Shown here: positions 21,401-32,508 of the stretch, piece by piece | Position numbering within the stretch: the first letter of the stretch is position 1 | How the letters are laid out: the number at the start of each line of letters is the position of its first letter | Assembly (NCBI GenBank): GCA_023053685.1 | Contig: JALIGW010000016.1 | Span: 9,065,001 to 9,129,000, forward strand | Source of the DNA: Diadophis punctatus similis | Lineage: Eukaryota; Chordata; Lepidosauria; Squamata; Dipsadidae | Reading direction: 5' to 3' | DNA length: 64,000 nt | Position numbers and translations under genes: made by a program | Notes under the pieces: model-generated | Databases searched by the model: none | Seen by the model: only the letters and a program-made list of their open reading frames with translations | What the model was told of the DNA's origin: nothing

Positions 21401-24400
21401 ATGAGGTAACTTCCAATAGAAGGAAGATCTAGTGAGAAGAGCTAGAAGAAAGCTCTCTGTTATGTTATGAGGTAACTTCCAATAGAAGGAAGATCTAGTG
21501 AGAAGAGCTAGAAGAAAGCTCTCTGTTATGTTATGAGGTAACTTCCAAAAGAAGGAAGATTTAGTGAGAAGGGCTGTAAAGAAAGCTCTGTTATGTGGTA
21601 AATCCCAGGAGGGAAGGGTGAGCCGAGGAGCTCTGTCTTGTTATAGACTTCTCTATAAGACTTATAGAGAAAAGATAGGCCCTAGGCAGTTCTGTGGGAA
21701 GCAGGAGCCAGGGTCAGGGAACAAGATTGATATATATATATTGAGTAATCTGTAGATAGAGATAAACGGTGAAATGTGCTCTTATCTATAGGCTTAGAAA
21801 CAAAGAAGAAGGGGAGTTGCTTAGATTTAGTCAAGAAAGCAAGGAGAGTCTATTGAGGGAAAGAAGAAAAGAAAGAATTAAAGAGTTGGTGGCTGTAACA
21901 AATTCACTTGACAATTACTGAGGAGTTGTATTTAAATAAACTGTTTACTAGTTTGTTCAACAAACATGTCAACGTCTATCTATTCCTCACATAAAGCAAA
22001 TCTTAAACAATCCTGCAGAGCTTAGAGATATTGTAAAAGTAGAAGCAAGCCTCTAAAGAGAGAGAGAAGTGAAACAGAGGGTGCAACCCTTGGTCAGGGA
22101 GATATAAAAGGAAAATTAAACAAAAATCGCTACCAAGACATATAAAACAACAAACCTGACTGGAAGGGTGAGGGTGGCGTCCCTCGCACACCGGGAACCA
22201 CAAAACCCTTTTGACATCTCTCTCTCTCTCTCTCTTTCTCTCCCTCTCCCTCCCTCCCTCCCTCTCTCTCTCCCCCTCTCTGTATCTCTCTGTCTCTGCC
22301 TGGCCACTTCTCCACCCCCCACCATCACCCTTACATTCTCAGGATACGAGGAGTGACTGGGAGGGGAGGGGAGGGCGAAGGGCAGGGCCAGCCAGTGATA
22401 GGAGCACCTGACAGGGAGCCACAGCAGAGGGCCCAAAGAGCAGCATGTGGCTCCGGAGCCGCAGGTTGCTGACACCTGGTCAAGGCCAAAACACAGAAAG
22501 GTTGCATTTTCATGCATCTTTAGAGCAAAGACTATATTGTTGCAAAACGGTTGAGCTTTCTTTGCTGTAGGTACAAATTCACCTTTGTGTCACAATAATG
22601 TGTGTATGATTTGAAAAAAATACGGTTCATTCTTGATGTAGCCTGGTTGTAGGACTACCATCAGTATCAGACATGTCAGAAATTTCCACTGACATTTCCT
22701 TATTTTCCATCAGAGGCAACCAACCCATACAACATGGGCTGATGACACAGGAAGTCTCAACAGTATCCGTCTTGAATGTACCGATGGGACAATAATTGAA
22801 ACGAAGAGTGGACGGTAAATTGGATTTGCTTCATTTCTTTTGTTGACTTTGTTTTCTTGGAAATCGATAGGAAGAGCAGGTTAAAGGGAAATTATCTTTG
22901 CTGGTTGAAAAGCAAATGATACTAATTCCAAATCTTTGTGATTACTTTTGAGTCTACCGATGATTATTTGAGAGAGTGTAAGTTTTCACAGCTGCTATTT
23001 ATGGGTGAATAACTTCTGAGTAATGTAAGAAAATGAATATCTGCCGATGTTCAGACTAAACTTGGCAACAGGAGTCAGATTCCTTTCTACTGCCTGTGAG
23101 GAGAATGGCCACAACTGATAGTTAACTGTCACATAACTGACAAATGATAGCTTTCTTCTCTATTTAAATTGTTCAAGGAAATATCACAGAAGCATTCAGT
23201 TGGAAGACACATCACAGGGCATCTACGTTTCGTTCTTGGGACATAATCTGACAAAGCATTTTGGACAAATGGCTGCATCAGATGAGGGGAGTACATCTTT
23301 GTCCTTCTGTCCTGGCCACTTTTTCCAAAGGCACAATTGAGAGCATTTTAACAAACTGTATCACGGTTTGGTTTGGTGGCAGCAGTGCCTCAGACAGAAA
23401 GTCCATCCTGAGAGTGGTAAGGACAGCCGAGAAGATTATAGGAAGCTCACATCCTATAATCGATTGATAATAAATGGCTTCAGCCAAACACTAACAATGA
23501 GTGACAAAAGGTGTTCATGTTATCATTCATATTCTCCGAAAAATGGCCAGGACATCATAAATTCTGCCAGGGTATATAAACTTATAAGCACAACTGTATA
23601 TGACAATGGTTTAGATTTTTTTAACCTTGCTGTCATCGCTCCTCTCAGTCTTTTCTGCAAGCTAAGCATAAATATTTTCTGTTCCTGTCATCTGCATTTG
23701 ACCATCCCTGTTTCCAATAATGGGTTCCAGCTACTTTTCTGCTCTTACCAATCCACTTATTTGCAAAGGAAGCCAGAATATTTTCCCTAATACCTATCCT
23801 CCCTGTATAAATATATTAATATCTTCATCTTGGTTTGTGCTTCATTTTCATTTACATTGAGTTTGGTAACATAAAATGTCACTGAAAATGGTAGTAGGCT
23901 ACCTACTGCTGCATGATTAAAGGGAAGATAAACTTGTCACAATAGTGAAAAGTACATTTTTTTCAGGCTTACTCAGAAAAGATGGAAAATCAGGAAAAAA
24001 ATGCACATGCTCCCGGAATGGATTCCCCATCCCTTGATGCAGGCCTCCCTCAGATATAGGCCTCTCACCTTCACATAAGCAGTTATTCCCAGAAAAGCTT
24101 AGATACATTCTGATCATTGCATTGAGACTGAAGGTATTGGATGCAGCTTTGATCCATATTTTCAGTCAAACCTTTGAAGTTAAACTTCAGAATATTTATG
24201 TTGTACATCAGGGGTGTCAAACTCAATTTCATTGAGCGATCAGGATTGTGTTTGATCTTGGGGTGCCGGGGTTGGGCGTGGTCACTCATGTTGTGGTGCC
24301 TGTGATGGCCCGGGTGCTCTGCCAGCGAAAACGGGCTCCCGAGCTCCGTTTTCGCTGGTAGAGGCATCATGGGCTGGCCCTTCGCTATTTCCAGGGCAGC

Positions 24401-24864
24401 CCCGTGGGCCAGATCTAAGCCAATGGGCCTTGAGTTTGACAACTCTGTTGTACATTATCATGTCTTAGATATTAGGAAGAATGGAACTACACGTGGCTCA
24501 CGTTATTTCTGCTTCTTGATGATTCACGATTTCAACTCATTTTGAAATGGAAATATCTTTTTTAACCAGATTGGGAAATTGGACAGAATTTCAGGAATGC
24601 CCCATAGGCAACTTCGTTTCTTTTGCTCTCAACATGGTAGAAGATAAAGGACTACTTGATGATATGGCAGCTAAAAATATCCAATTCAGATGTAAAGAAG
24701 GAACTGTACTAATGGGACCGTCACATAATCGGCAAAACTTTGGTCCATGGAGCAAACATTGCCGTGTTGGCTCCATATGTGGAATCCAGGCAAAAACTGA
24801 GGAAGTTCAAGGCCAGGGAGATGATACAACACTCCGGGATATGAAGTTCTTCTGCTGTGTTTGA
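18402..24864 (+). CDS. VMO1: VMO1-like gene 2 (complete, 188 aa)
   Basis: Exons 18402-18572, 22714-22814 and 24570-24864, with borders CTGAAG|GTATTT, TTCCATCAG|AGGC, GGACG|GTAAAT and TTAACCAG|ATTG; 171+101+295 nt give 188 codons and a stop. A signal peptide (about residues 1-22, hydrophobic IWVFLILLYW core) precedes a VMO-I domain with PNGGRWGTW at the start, eight cysteines, the repeats ADDTGSLNSIRLEC, LDDMAAKNIQFRC and GDDTTLRDMKFFCC, and GPWSKHC. Exon 3 is 295 nt as in gene 1, while exon 2 is 3-6 nt longer than in the others. Intron 1 (4141 bp) is swollen by two hAT elements, an old hAT relic and an L2; intron 2 (1755 bp) holds a LINE piece and a hAT. It is the parent of the broken exon at 47137. 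Confidence 0.93.
18646..19021. mobile_element. hAT element in intron 1 of gene 2
   Basis: CAGTGATGGCGAACC...GGTTCGCCATCACGG, with duplications GTTTAGGG (18638-18645) and GCTTAGGG (19022-19029). Confidence 0.8.
19125..19405. mobile_element. hAT relic (GTGTCAAACTC family)
   Basis: The right end GAGTTCGACACCCCTG and the GGGCCAGATC body match copies at 24209, 33288, 40167 and 59591. The left end is degraded. Confidence 0.5.
19420..19805. repeat. Dispersed repeat with GTTAAGTGAATC motifs
   Basis: Tandem-like GTTAAGTGAATCAC phrases and a TAAGTCGAGGATTATCTGTA end; related in style to the element at 43333-43712. No coding capacity. Confidence 0.45.
19930..20500 (-). mobile_element. L2-type LINE 3' fragment
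   Basis: Minus-strand frame 20107-20466 reads TPILCQLHWLPISLRSQFKV, ALHGSGPGYLRDRILPH and LWNQLPPEIRTIPTLLAF, nearly the same as the C-terminus of the copy at 34038-37343. Confidence 0.85.
21386..21600. repeat. 66-bp tandem repeat, 3.2 copies
   Basis: Units start at 21386, 21452 and 21518 (each GCTCTCTGTTATGTTATGAG...), with a partial fourth; the first two are almost identical. It lies just after the TATAAAA of the LTR-like cargo. Confidence 0.9.
22219..22300. repeat. (TC)n-rich tract
   Basis: CT-dinucleotide run with CCCT interruptions. Confidence 0.85.
23240..23480 (+). mobile_element. LINE RT C-terminal fragment in intron 2 of gene 2
   Basis: The frame reads GTIESILTNCITVWFGGSSA and VVRTAEKIIGSS, an L2/CR1-superfamily block. 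The longer paralogous copy is at 47660-48310. Confidence 0.7.
24209..24447. mobile_element. hAT-type MITE in intron 2 of gene 2
   Basis: CAGGGGTGTCAAACTC...GAGTTTGACAACTCTG with a perfect duplication TTGTACAT (24201-24208, 24448-24455). Confidence 0.82.
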
Positions 24865-24939
24865 ACCAAAACTCTTTGGCACCACTAAAGCACATCTGCC
24901 TGTGTTCTACTGGATTTGTTTGACATGAATCTGAACACA

Positions 24940-24945
24940 ATTAAA
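24940..24945 (+). promoter_or_regulatory. Polyadenylation signal of gene 2
   Basis: ATTAAA 76 bp after the stop codon. Confidence 0.5.
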
Positions 24946-25489
24946 CCTTTAACTAGGAGTTTTATGTGTTTTAACAGTTCTGCTGCAAATAGCATGGTAA
25001 ATTACATTAAAAACGAATTGTTTAGTTTTTATCTGTACATATACATATGACCAATGTTTAATACTGTATTTATCTTAAAATGTATTATTTTATGTATTTA
25101 TGTATTTTATGTATTATGTATCTGGGATTATTTTCAAAGCAGTGTAGTTTAATAATTATTCTGCAATTATTATTACTACATTATAGAAGTATATTCTTGA
25201 TTGTCCATGAGGATATGGGAATTGATTTAAAAGGGACTTATATATAGAAAATAGGAGATGGGTATAATCCCCAAGTTAGCATAACAGGCTACAGCACTTG
25301 TGCGCTGGTGTGCGGCGTGCGCACACGCACATGCACACACACACACATTTTGTTAAAGTAAGCTAAGGGAAACAACAAAAAGGGCATTGTTGACTATACC
25401 ATTATTTTTAAAAAGCTCTGTCTTTTTTTGCAAAAGGGAACTGAGTTAAAATGGAATAAGTGTAACAACTGATAATTGTGGGGTGTAAA

Positions 25490-25650
25490 GGAACTGTATT
25501 TGGCGGGACCGTGAATGGAATTTCTTCTGAATGATACCTGTCTTTTGGAACATCATTTCCTTTGAAGTAAGACCAACCCCAACACTGCTGGCCTTCTGGA
25601 ATGCCCAAAAAAGGTAGCATGTAAATACCAATGGAAATGTGGAGCTCATT
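25490..25650 (+). mobile_element. Old L2-type LINE 3' relic
   Basis: CCCAACACTGCTGGCCTTC aligns with the L2 end near 37110-37130, and the upstream TTTTGGAACATC with CTCTGGAACCAAC. Same relative place as 6490-6650 after gene 1. Confidence 0.5.
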
Positions 25651-26270
25651 AAATGGTTGCACTTTGTATAAGTTTAGACTGCATGCTCTTCTGCCTGTAG
25701 GTTTTAATTGGTTTCAATAACTTTAATGGTTGAATTTGTGATTTCTTAGTTTGCATTCTAATTGTGCATGTTATCGGGAGTCATATTATTATTATTTATT
25801 AAATTTATTGGCCTCCCATCTTATCACATATGTAAGTGAGAGGGGCACACACATAGGGCGTGACAATTTTTTCCACATTCAAATTCCAACCATTATTGAT
25901 GCTCAAAAGTTGTGACATGCCTCGGGGATTGTAAAGATATTTTGGTTACTTTAGTATAATTTAGGTAAGCTTGGTAAATAACTACTTAAATACCACAACT
26001 TTTAAACATTTTGTTTGTTTCATAGGGCAGCTGCATAAATTTAACAAACAAAGCTACTGGCTTCCATAAATGAAATAATTCTTCATGATTACATTAAATA
26101 GATCCGAAAGTCCTGAAAGAGCTTGCAGATACAATCTCAGAGATTCTTTTAGCAATTTTTGACAAGTCATGACGGATGGGTGACATGCCAGAATCACTGG
26201 AAGAATTTTTAACATGGATGCAAAGCAGGTTGAACAATCTATGTTCAAAACCTAAGTTGCCGATGGTTTC
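25651..26270. other. Spacer
   Basis: No gene seen; an (ATT) run near 25786 and otherwise unclassified sequence. Most of it is deleted from the paralogous block at 49.15 kb. Confidence 0.4.
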
Positions 26271-27330
26271 ACATTGAACTTGAAGGAGCATCAAAAGGCT
26301 TCCTGTAAGGTTTTCTCCTTGGTCTAATACTGCTCAACATGTTTATAAATAACATGAATGAATCCTTAGATAATAAGATTGTTCAGCAGCAGACATCTTT
26401 GAGAACTGAAACAAGAATCAGGGAAAATATTGATAAAATGCAATGATGTGTAGAAACCAGTAAGATGAATTTGAACAGGGAAAGTTAATATACATTTTTG
26501 TAGGAAAAATCCAAGTATTATTTATTTATTAAGAACATTTATATGACTGCCCAACTCAGTCACAGTAGCTCCAGGAAGCTTATAGAATTACCCCTCCCCA
26601 AATACAAAACCCAATAAATCCTCCAACCTCTCCCCCACCCCCAGTGACAATATCAAGCAAACCACTTGATGGACTCCGTATCACTCAGCTGCTCTGCAAG
26701 ATCACTGGTAAACCATGTTTCCAGGCCATTTTGAAAGGGTATCAAGATGAGGGCAATCATATCTCTATGGGGATGATATTCCATAGGTAGGGAACCACTA
26801 TGCACAAATATAATACAGGATGAAGGAAATCATGCTGGGCCAAAATGATTAATGAGGTTCTGATTACGATCAGAAGTCACAGTCCCTCTTTATACTCTGT
26901 TAGTTTGTCCACTCCTAGAATATTGCATTCAGTTCTGGGTACTACATGCCTGGAAGAACATTGATGAACTGAATGTACAGAAGAAAGCAATTAAGATTAT
27001 TAAGGGACTTCAGGGAAACAGATATGAGGAAGGGTTGGAGTTATTGATCTATGTTTAGCCTACAAAAGAGAACATTATGGGACAACATGATAGTTGTGCT
27101 CAAGTATTTGAAGGATTGAAATGCAGAAAATGTGGAAGGCTTGTGGGTTTCATTCTATAAGAGGATGCAAGGAATGATGAGTTTAAATTATGAAGAAGAT
27201 TTTCCTAATGGCAAATGAAACAGTAATGGGCCACTTTGCTTGAGAGATTGTAGACTTTTAATCAGAGGTTGGATTGTCAGAATACATTGGAGTCCAGGCA
27301 GGGAACTGAATTAGAATCTAAAAACTTAGA
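26270..27330 (+). mobile_element. Degenerate CR1-type LINE
   Basis: Frames read LLNMFINNMNESLDN then TSLRTETRIRE, and later PLLEYCIQFWVLHAWKNIDE and KKAIKIIKGLQGNRYEEGLE, i.e. RT and C-terminal blocks with many lesions. Paralogous to 49300-50440. Confidence 0.6.
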
Positions 27331-27719
27331 ATGGTCCCTCCAGGGGCTCTTCTAAATTTTTGTATAACCATTCTACTCTTGACTAAGGCTTGAGTTCCAA
27401 GGTCCATTTGTCAACACTAGGACACTAAGAGAACTGTCTCCTGAGTTGTTCCTAAGCTATGAAAAGATTCTTCAGCATCTTTGTTGCTTTCAGGATAGGT
27501 ATGGACTTTCCATTCAACCAGATTTTTTTCAGTGGGAATTTGAATTCATTTACAAGTAGTATAAAGGTGAGAGAACGGATAACGCTCAGAAACAGAACAG
27601 TATTGTTTTTGGAAGGTCATGATCTCCAATTAGGATGGCCTGCTTTTTTATGGTATGATAAAAGTAAAACCCATAGATACTTTCAAAGACATTATATAAG
27701 AAATGCTTTACTTCTTGTT

Positions 27720-27955
27720 CTGAAGGGAGAACGAGGACAGACAATCACTGAGACAAGATGGGTTCAAGTGAAATCCTTTTATTAAGGCAACGCTAACAGC
27801 AACAACGAACAGAGCAAAAACCCAGCAACTCTCTTTCTGTTAGCTGCTATTTATATAGCAGCTGTCAAACAGGCGGCCAATAGCCTGCATCTATTCTCCC
27901 GCCGGCTGAGCTGTCAAGCCTCAGCCAATGGAAGACGTTTCCTGGTTGCTAGGCA
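27720..27955 (-). mobile_element. LTR-like fragment
   Basis: Minus strand has GCTATATAAATAGCAGC-type TATA sequence and a TTAATAAAAGG poly(A)-like end. Paralogous copy at 50868-51085. No flanking duplication identified. Confidence 0.4.
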
Positions 27956-28071
27956 GAAATGGCGACTCTTGCGGACGCAACACTTCTAGTATGGGACAAG
28001 GTGAAAGCAAAAGTCTACATGAAAATACCAGTCTGGCTCTCAACAATGGAAGCATTTATCCATCCAAATCA
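27956..28071 (+). mobile_element. L1-type LINE ORF2 fragment
   Basis: Reads WDKVKAKVYMKIPVWLSTME and AFIHPNQ, as in squamate L1 ORF2; continued in the better copy at 51086-51945. Confidence 0.6.
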
Positions 28072-28190
28072 GAGGTGGGTTCCTACCGGTTCTAACCGGT
28101 TCTTTAGAACCATTAATAAACCGGTGATGACATCACTGTCGGTCCATGGGCACCGCCATCTTGGATTTTGTTTTTGCACATGCGCAGATG
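28072..28190. mobile_element. hAT MITE, truncated
   Basis: CAGAGGTGGGTTCCTACC start at the same L1 position as the element at 51200; the right half is replaced by a T-rich LINE-like end. Confidence 0.6.
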
Positions 28191-29960
28191 CTATTTTTTT
28201 TGTAAAATTTTTGTATTTTTTCTCCACAATTTCCATACATATATCAATGCATATACCTTACAATATATCAATAATGTACATAATTATATATTTCATCTGA
28301 TCAATCATAAGTCAACACTCTATTTTGCACCTTCTTTATACTACTGTTCATCAGTCTGTTTTCATCTCTTGACACTCCCCTCCCTCTATCTCCATCTCTT
28401 CTTTCTCCCTTCTTACCCTTCTTTCCCCCTTCCTACTTCCCTCCACTCCCTCTCTTCTCCCTACCTTTCTACTTCCTCCTTTCTCCCTCTTTCCCTTTCT
28501 TTGAGTGATTCTTATCCAAATTCCTCTCATATTTAACAGACTAATAACATATTCCATACCTTTTAAAATTATCGGTGACTCTTCTAAGATTATTATTTTG
28601 ATATCATTTCTATGCATGTAATTCTTTATTCTGGGTATATGTTATTAAACTAATGCTGCCTCCTCAAAGCCTAATTTTGTCTCCTGGGTTTACCACCACT
28701 TTAATTTTCAATCTTATCCCAAATTAGCCTCTTAATTCTAGGCTTTATTCCTCCTACTCCTCATTTTATATTTTAACTCATCACTCATTTTTTCCCTATC
28801 ATTTCTAAATGCTCTAGATTTCTAATTCCTTTTTCTCTTTCAAATCTCCCTTCCAACTTTAATAGTGTTAATTATTTATAAATTATACAAGTCTTCTACC
28901 AGACAAATCTTGTGTAAAAGGGTAATGATTATTCAAATTGTACATTTTCCAACAGTTGACCCACTTTCAGTCTTTCTTATTCTTTACTTTTCCTGTCAGT
29001 ACAAATATTTGATTCAATTTATTCAAAATTCAATTAAAATCAAACAATCATATGCCAATCTAGTATGAGATTATTAACCTAAAAAACAAATTATCTTCTT
29101 ACAGTCAAGGTCAAATTACACATCTGCACTTTCTCTTTTAGATTCCACAAAGTGTTGCAATATTTTCTTCCCTCCAGCAGATGGCTCTCGCCAATCTACA
29201 ATACACTCAAACCAGCTGGTTGTCAAAGCTGTCAAAAAACTTTAAATCCACAAAAAAAAGCTTTCTCCCAGATTTCTTCCTTTTGTTATTTTATATTTCT
29301 CTAATTGCAATTATATCAAGAATAATCTTCTTGGGCTTTAGTAATTTAGCCTCTGCTTTCTTTCTTTCCTCCATGCAGTTCCTAAATGCCAATTAGCCAC
29401 TATTTTCAGCTCAGGAAAGTCTTTTAAATCCAAATTCGAAGTTGCCTTTTACCTGTGAGTTGACAACTCTCTCACCCAGTTTCAGCACTCTGTCCAAACA
29501 CTGCTCCTGCACATAAACTTAGTCCGGTTGTCCCAGCTTTGTAACGGTCATTCAAAAATGGCCATCGCCCCCATTGCTGGAGAGTTGTCTCTGATCGATC
29601 GAGGAACTTGCCTGCTCCTCTTGGTTGTCTGAGATGCCTCTCCTTCTTCACCATCCCGTTAGGACAGTTCCGGTCCGAAGACCCCCCCAACAACAGATTG
29701 TCAGACTGGATTTTTGCGAGGCTCATCAGAACTCGCTATTTCCAGTCTGTTGTGCCACGATGCTTCCAGTTTCCTCTCACTTCCTGCCATTTTGAAAAGT
29801 ATAAAGAAAGAAAAGAGGAAGAAAGGAAAACTGGTCACTGCAATATTTTAAAAAATAATCTTGACAAAAGAACAGCATTGGAGACATTTTAGAGGAGAAC
29901 CTTTTCAAATTGGGGGAAATTATTGGGTGTCTATTTTTTTTAAAAAATAGTTTGGTAAAA
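28191..29960 (-). mobile_element. Probable L1-like relic, AT-rich
   Basis: Starts with a T-rich run like the poly(A) end of the minus-strand L1 at 31998; the distal 29460-29770 part is GC-richer, as a 5' UTR would be. No intact frame; the (CCCT)-rich stretch 28370-28500 is simple sequence. Assignment is tentative. Confidence 0.35.
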
Positions 29961-30207
29961 TTGAACATATGAGTCTGGAGAACAAAGAGATAATTCTGAG
30001 ACGATGGCTGAGGAAACATCTGGTGATGTCCATAGGAGTTTAGAAACTAAGGTAGGTAATCTAATGACTGAAGTTTGATCTAAAGAAAATGATGCAGAAA
30101 AATAAAGTGTTTGAGGAAGATCGAAGAGAATAGGTTTGCATGTTCATTACTCTTGTTGACTCAACTAGATTTCAAACAAATAGTAGAAAAAATATAAAGC
30201 TATAGAA

Positions 30208-30362
30208 CAGCTGTGGGTTGTTCCTAGTTTGGACCAGTTTTAGAACTGGTAGTGCTGGCGGTGGGAGGCTCAGGCCACCTCCCCGGGATGTTCCGCCTAC
30301 CAGCCTGGGACACTTCTGTGCGTGTGCAGAAGCGTGGCAAAATAATTTGCAACCCACCACTG
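30208..30362. mobile_element. hAT-type MITE
   Basis: CAGCTGTGGGTTG...CAACCCACCACTG with a perfect duplication CTATAGAA (30200-30207, 30363-30370). Confidence 0.82.
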
Positions 30363-30788
30363 CTATAGAAGTTCCAAATGTGCTTTTTAAAGAGGCAACT
30401 GGACTTTCTGTCTTTTCTTTGAAGATGTTTCGCTACTCATCCAAGAAGCTTCTTCAGCTCTGACTGGATGGTGGGGAATGGAAAAATTTATACTCCTTGC
30501 AAACAGCTGGTCATTTGCATTCTTTTAGCAAGTTATTAAGATCACCTGGAGGTTTATCTGTGTCATCAGGGTCACCTGAGTGGTGCAAATTGGTGTGGAG
30601 CCTTCTTGGAACTGTTGAAAGGACTGTGTTGTAGATTGGAGATAGGTGATGTTGTATCCCTCCCCCTCTGTTAAGAGAAGGCTGTTCAATTTTGACTTAG
30701 ATGGTCTCTTTAACCCCTCTTTCAAACCAGAGATCCTCTCTGTCTGAAATATGGACTTTGTTGTCTTCAAAAGGGTGATCTGTGTCTT

Positions 30789-30848
30789 AGAATAGAATAG
30801 AATAGAATAGAATAGAATAGAATAGAATAGAATAGAATAGAATAGAAT
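30789..30848. repeat. (AGAAT)n microsatellite at a LINE 3' end
   Basis: About 12 units, followed by TTTATTGGCCAAGTGTGATT, the LINE 3' terminus in reverse. Confidence 0.95.
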
Positions 30849-31332
30849 TTATTGGCCAAGTGTGATTGGACACACAAGGAATTTGTCTTGGTGCATATGC
30901 TCTCAGTGTACATAAAAGAAAATATATGTTCGTCAAGAATCATAAGGTACAACACTTAATGAGAGTCCGGGTACAAATAAGCAATCAACTCATATTAGGA
31001 ACCAGTCAATATAAATTGTAAGGATACAAGCAACAAAGCTACAGTCATTAGTAGGAGGGGATGGGTGATGGGAAGGATGAGAAGATTAATAGTAGTGCAG
31101 ACTTAGTAAACAGTTTGACAGTGTTGAGGGAATTATTTGTTTAGGGGAGTGATTGTTCTTGTATCTAGTTGTTCTGGTGTGCAGTGCTTTATAGCGTCGT
31201 TTTGAGGGTAGGAGTTGAAAAAGTTTGGGTCCAGGATGTGAGGGGTCTGTAAATATTTTCACAGCCCTCTTTTTGACTCGTGCAGTATACAGGTCCTCAA
31301 TGGAAGGCAGGTTGGTAGCAAAAGTCCCAAGA
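30849..31332 (-). mobile_element. L3/L2-like LINE 3' end
   Basis: Minus strand reads LPSIEDLYTARVKKRAVKIF and DPSHPGPKLFQLLPS, then the 3' UTR running into the AGAAT repeat. Confidence 0.7.
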
Positions 31333-31431
31333 GAATAGAATAGAATAGAATAGAATAGAATAGAATAGAATAGAATAGAATAGAATAGAATAGAATAGAA
31401 CAGAACAGAATAGAATAGAATAGAATAGAAT
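31333..31431. repeat. (AGAAT)n microsatellite, second array
   Basis: About 20 units with two AGAAC variants; again abuts TTCATTGGCCAAGTGTGAT. Confidence 0.95.
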
Positions 31432-31518
31432 TCTTCATTGGCCAAGTGTGATAGGACAAACAAGGAATTTATCTTTGGTGCATATGCTCTCAGTGTACAT
31501 AAAAGAAAAGATACATTT

Positions 31519-31780
31519 ATTTATTTATTATTTATTTATTTATTAGTGAGATTTATATACCGCCTCACAGTGCAAGCATTCTCTAAGCGGTTTACACCAG
31601 TAAGCAATGTATATTTATATTGCCACCAACAATCTGGGTCCTTATTTTACCTACCTCGGAAGGATGGAAGGCTGAGTCAACCTTGAGCCAGTGAGATTTG
31701 AACTGCTGACCTGTGGATCACAGTCAGCTAAAGTGGCCTGCAGTACTGCACTCTAACCGCTGCACCACCTCGGCTCTTTT
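31519..31780 (-). mobile_element. tRNA-derived SINE
   Basis: GAGATTTATATACCGCCTCA...CACCTCGGCTC in reverse, with an (ATTT)n tail at left. Confidence 0.82.
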
Positions 31781-31997
31781 AAATAAAGGTGTTTCAATAA
31801 AAGTGTTAAACAACACTTAATGATTGTGATAAGATATACTGTAAATAAGCAATCAGGAAACAATCAATATTGATATAAATCGTAAGTATACAAGCAACAA
31901 GTTATAAGTGGGAGGAGATGGGTGATAGGAACAATGAGAAGACTAATAGTAATAGTAATGCAGCCTTAGTGAATAGTTAGACAGTGGTGAGAGAATT

Positions 31998-32508
31998 TTT
32001 TTTTTTTATAAAATAATCTTTATTAATTATATAAAAAAGACAAACAAACATCCAAACAAACATAAAAACGTGTATAAACATATGTATATATAATTAGAGT
32101 AAGAAATATCTTTGAATATAGAAAACATTGAACATTGAACATACATGTCAACCATCTCGTCGACGCTATCCTTTTACAGCCTAGTGATACAAAAAATATT
32201 TACATCATTATCTTTCTTATATCTTCCAATATTTCCCTTATTCTTTTCTGTTATTATATTATGTTCAGTCTATTATCATTACAATAAAACAATTTTCCCT
32301 TTTTCAACAATGGTTCTTTTGTTCAGCTTGATTAATATTTTATAACCTTGTAAAATTGTATACATTCTGATATTTTGTTCCGGTCTTTGCGAAAAAGTAG
32401 ACATTTGTTATTATTTATACTGTCTGAGATCATAACTCATAATGTGTCTAAGATCATGACATATAGTTATAGCAATTTTTGATATTTATTTTGGTTAAGC
32501 CAGTTATA
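31998..32508 (-). mobile_element. 5'-truncated L1 insertion
   Basis: Poly(T) start (reverse of the poly(A) tail) and a 15-bp duplication AGTGGTGAGAGAATT at 31983-31997 and 32509-32523, typical of L1 target-primed insertion. AT-rich, no ORF. Confidence 0.75.

Larger units (their letters stand above)
20933..22478. mobile_element. 1.5-kb hAT element carrying LTR-like cargo, intron 1 of gene 2
   Basis: Ends CAGAGGTCTGCAACC and GGTTGCTGACACCTG, perfect 8-bp duplication GTCAAGGC (20925-20932, 22479-22486). A 340-bp relative is at 56758. The extra interior includes TATAAAA (21356-21362), a CCAAT motif upstream, 66-bp direct repeats and AATAAA near 21937, suggesting a nested LTR. No transposase frame is seen. 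Confidence 0.8.

Noticed and set aside
21386..21600. CRISPR-like or satellite array
   Set aside because: Three direct 66-bp copies without spacers, inside LTR-like cargo of a hAT element.
25408..25662. Minus-strand open frame (QCWGWSYFKGNDVPK...) with a similar piece at 6493-6690, looking like a conserved exon of a gene on the other strand
   Set aside because: The plus strand aligns with the L2 3' end (LWNQLPPEIR...TLLAF), so the shared sequence is an old LINE relic carried by the gene duplication.
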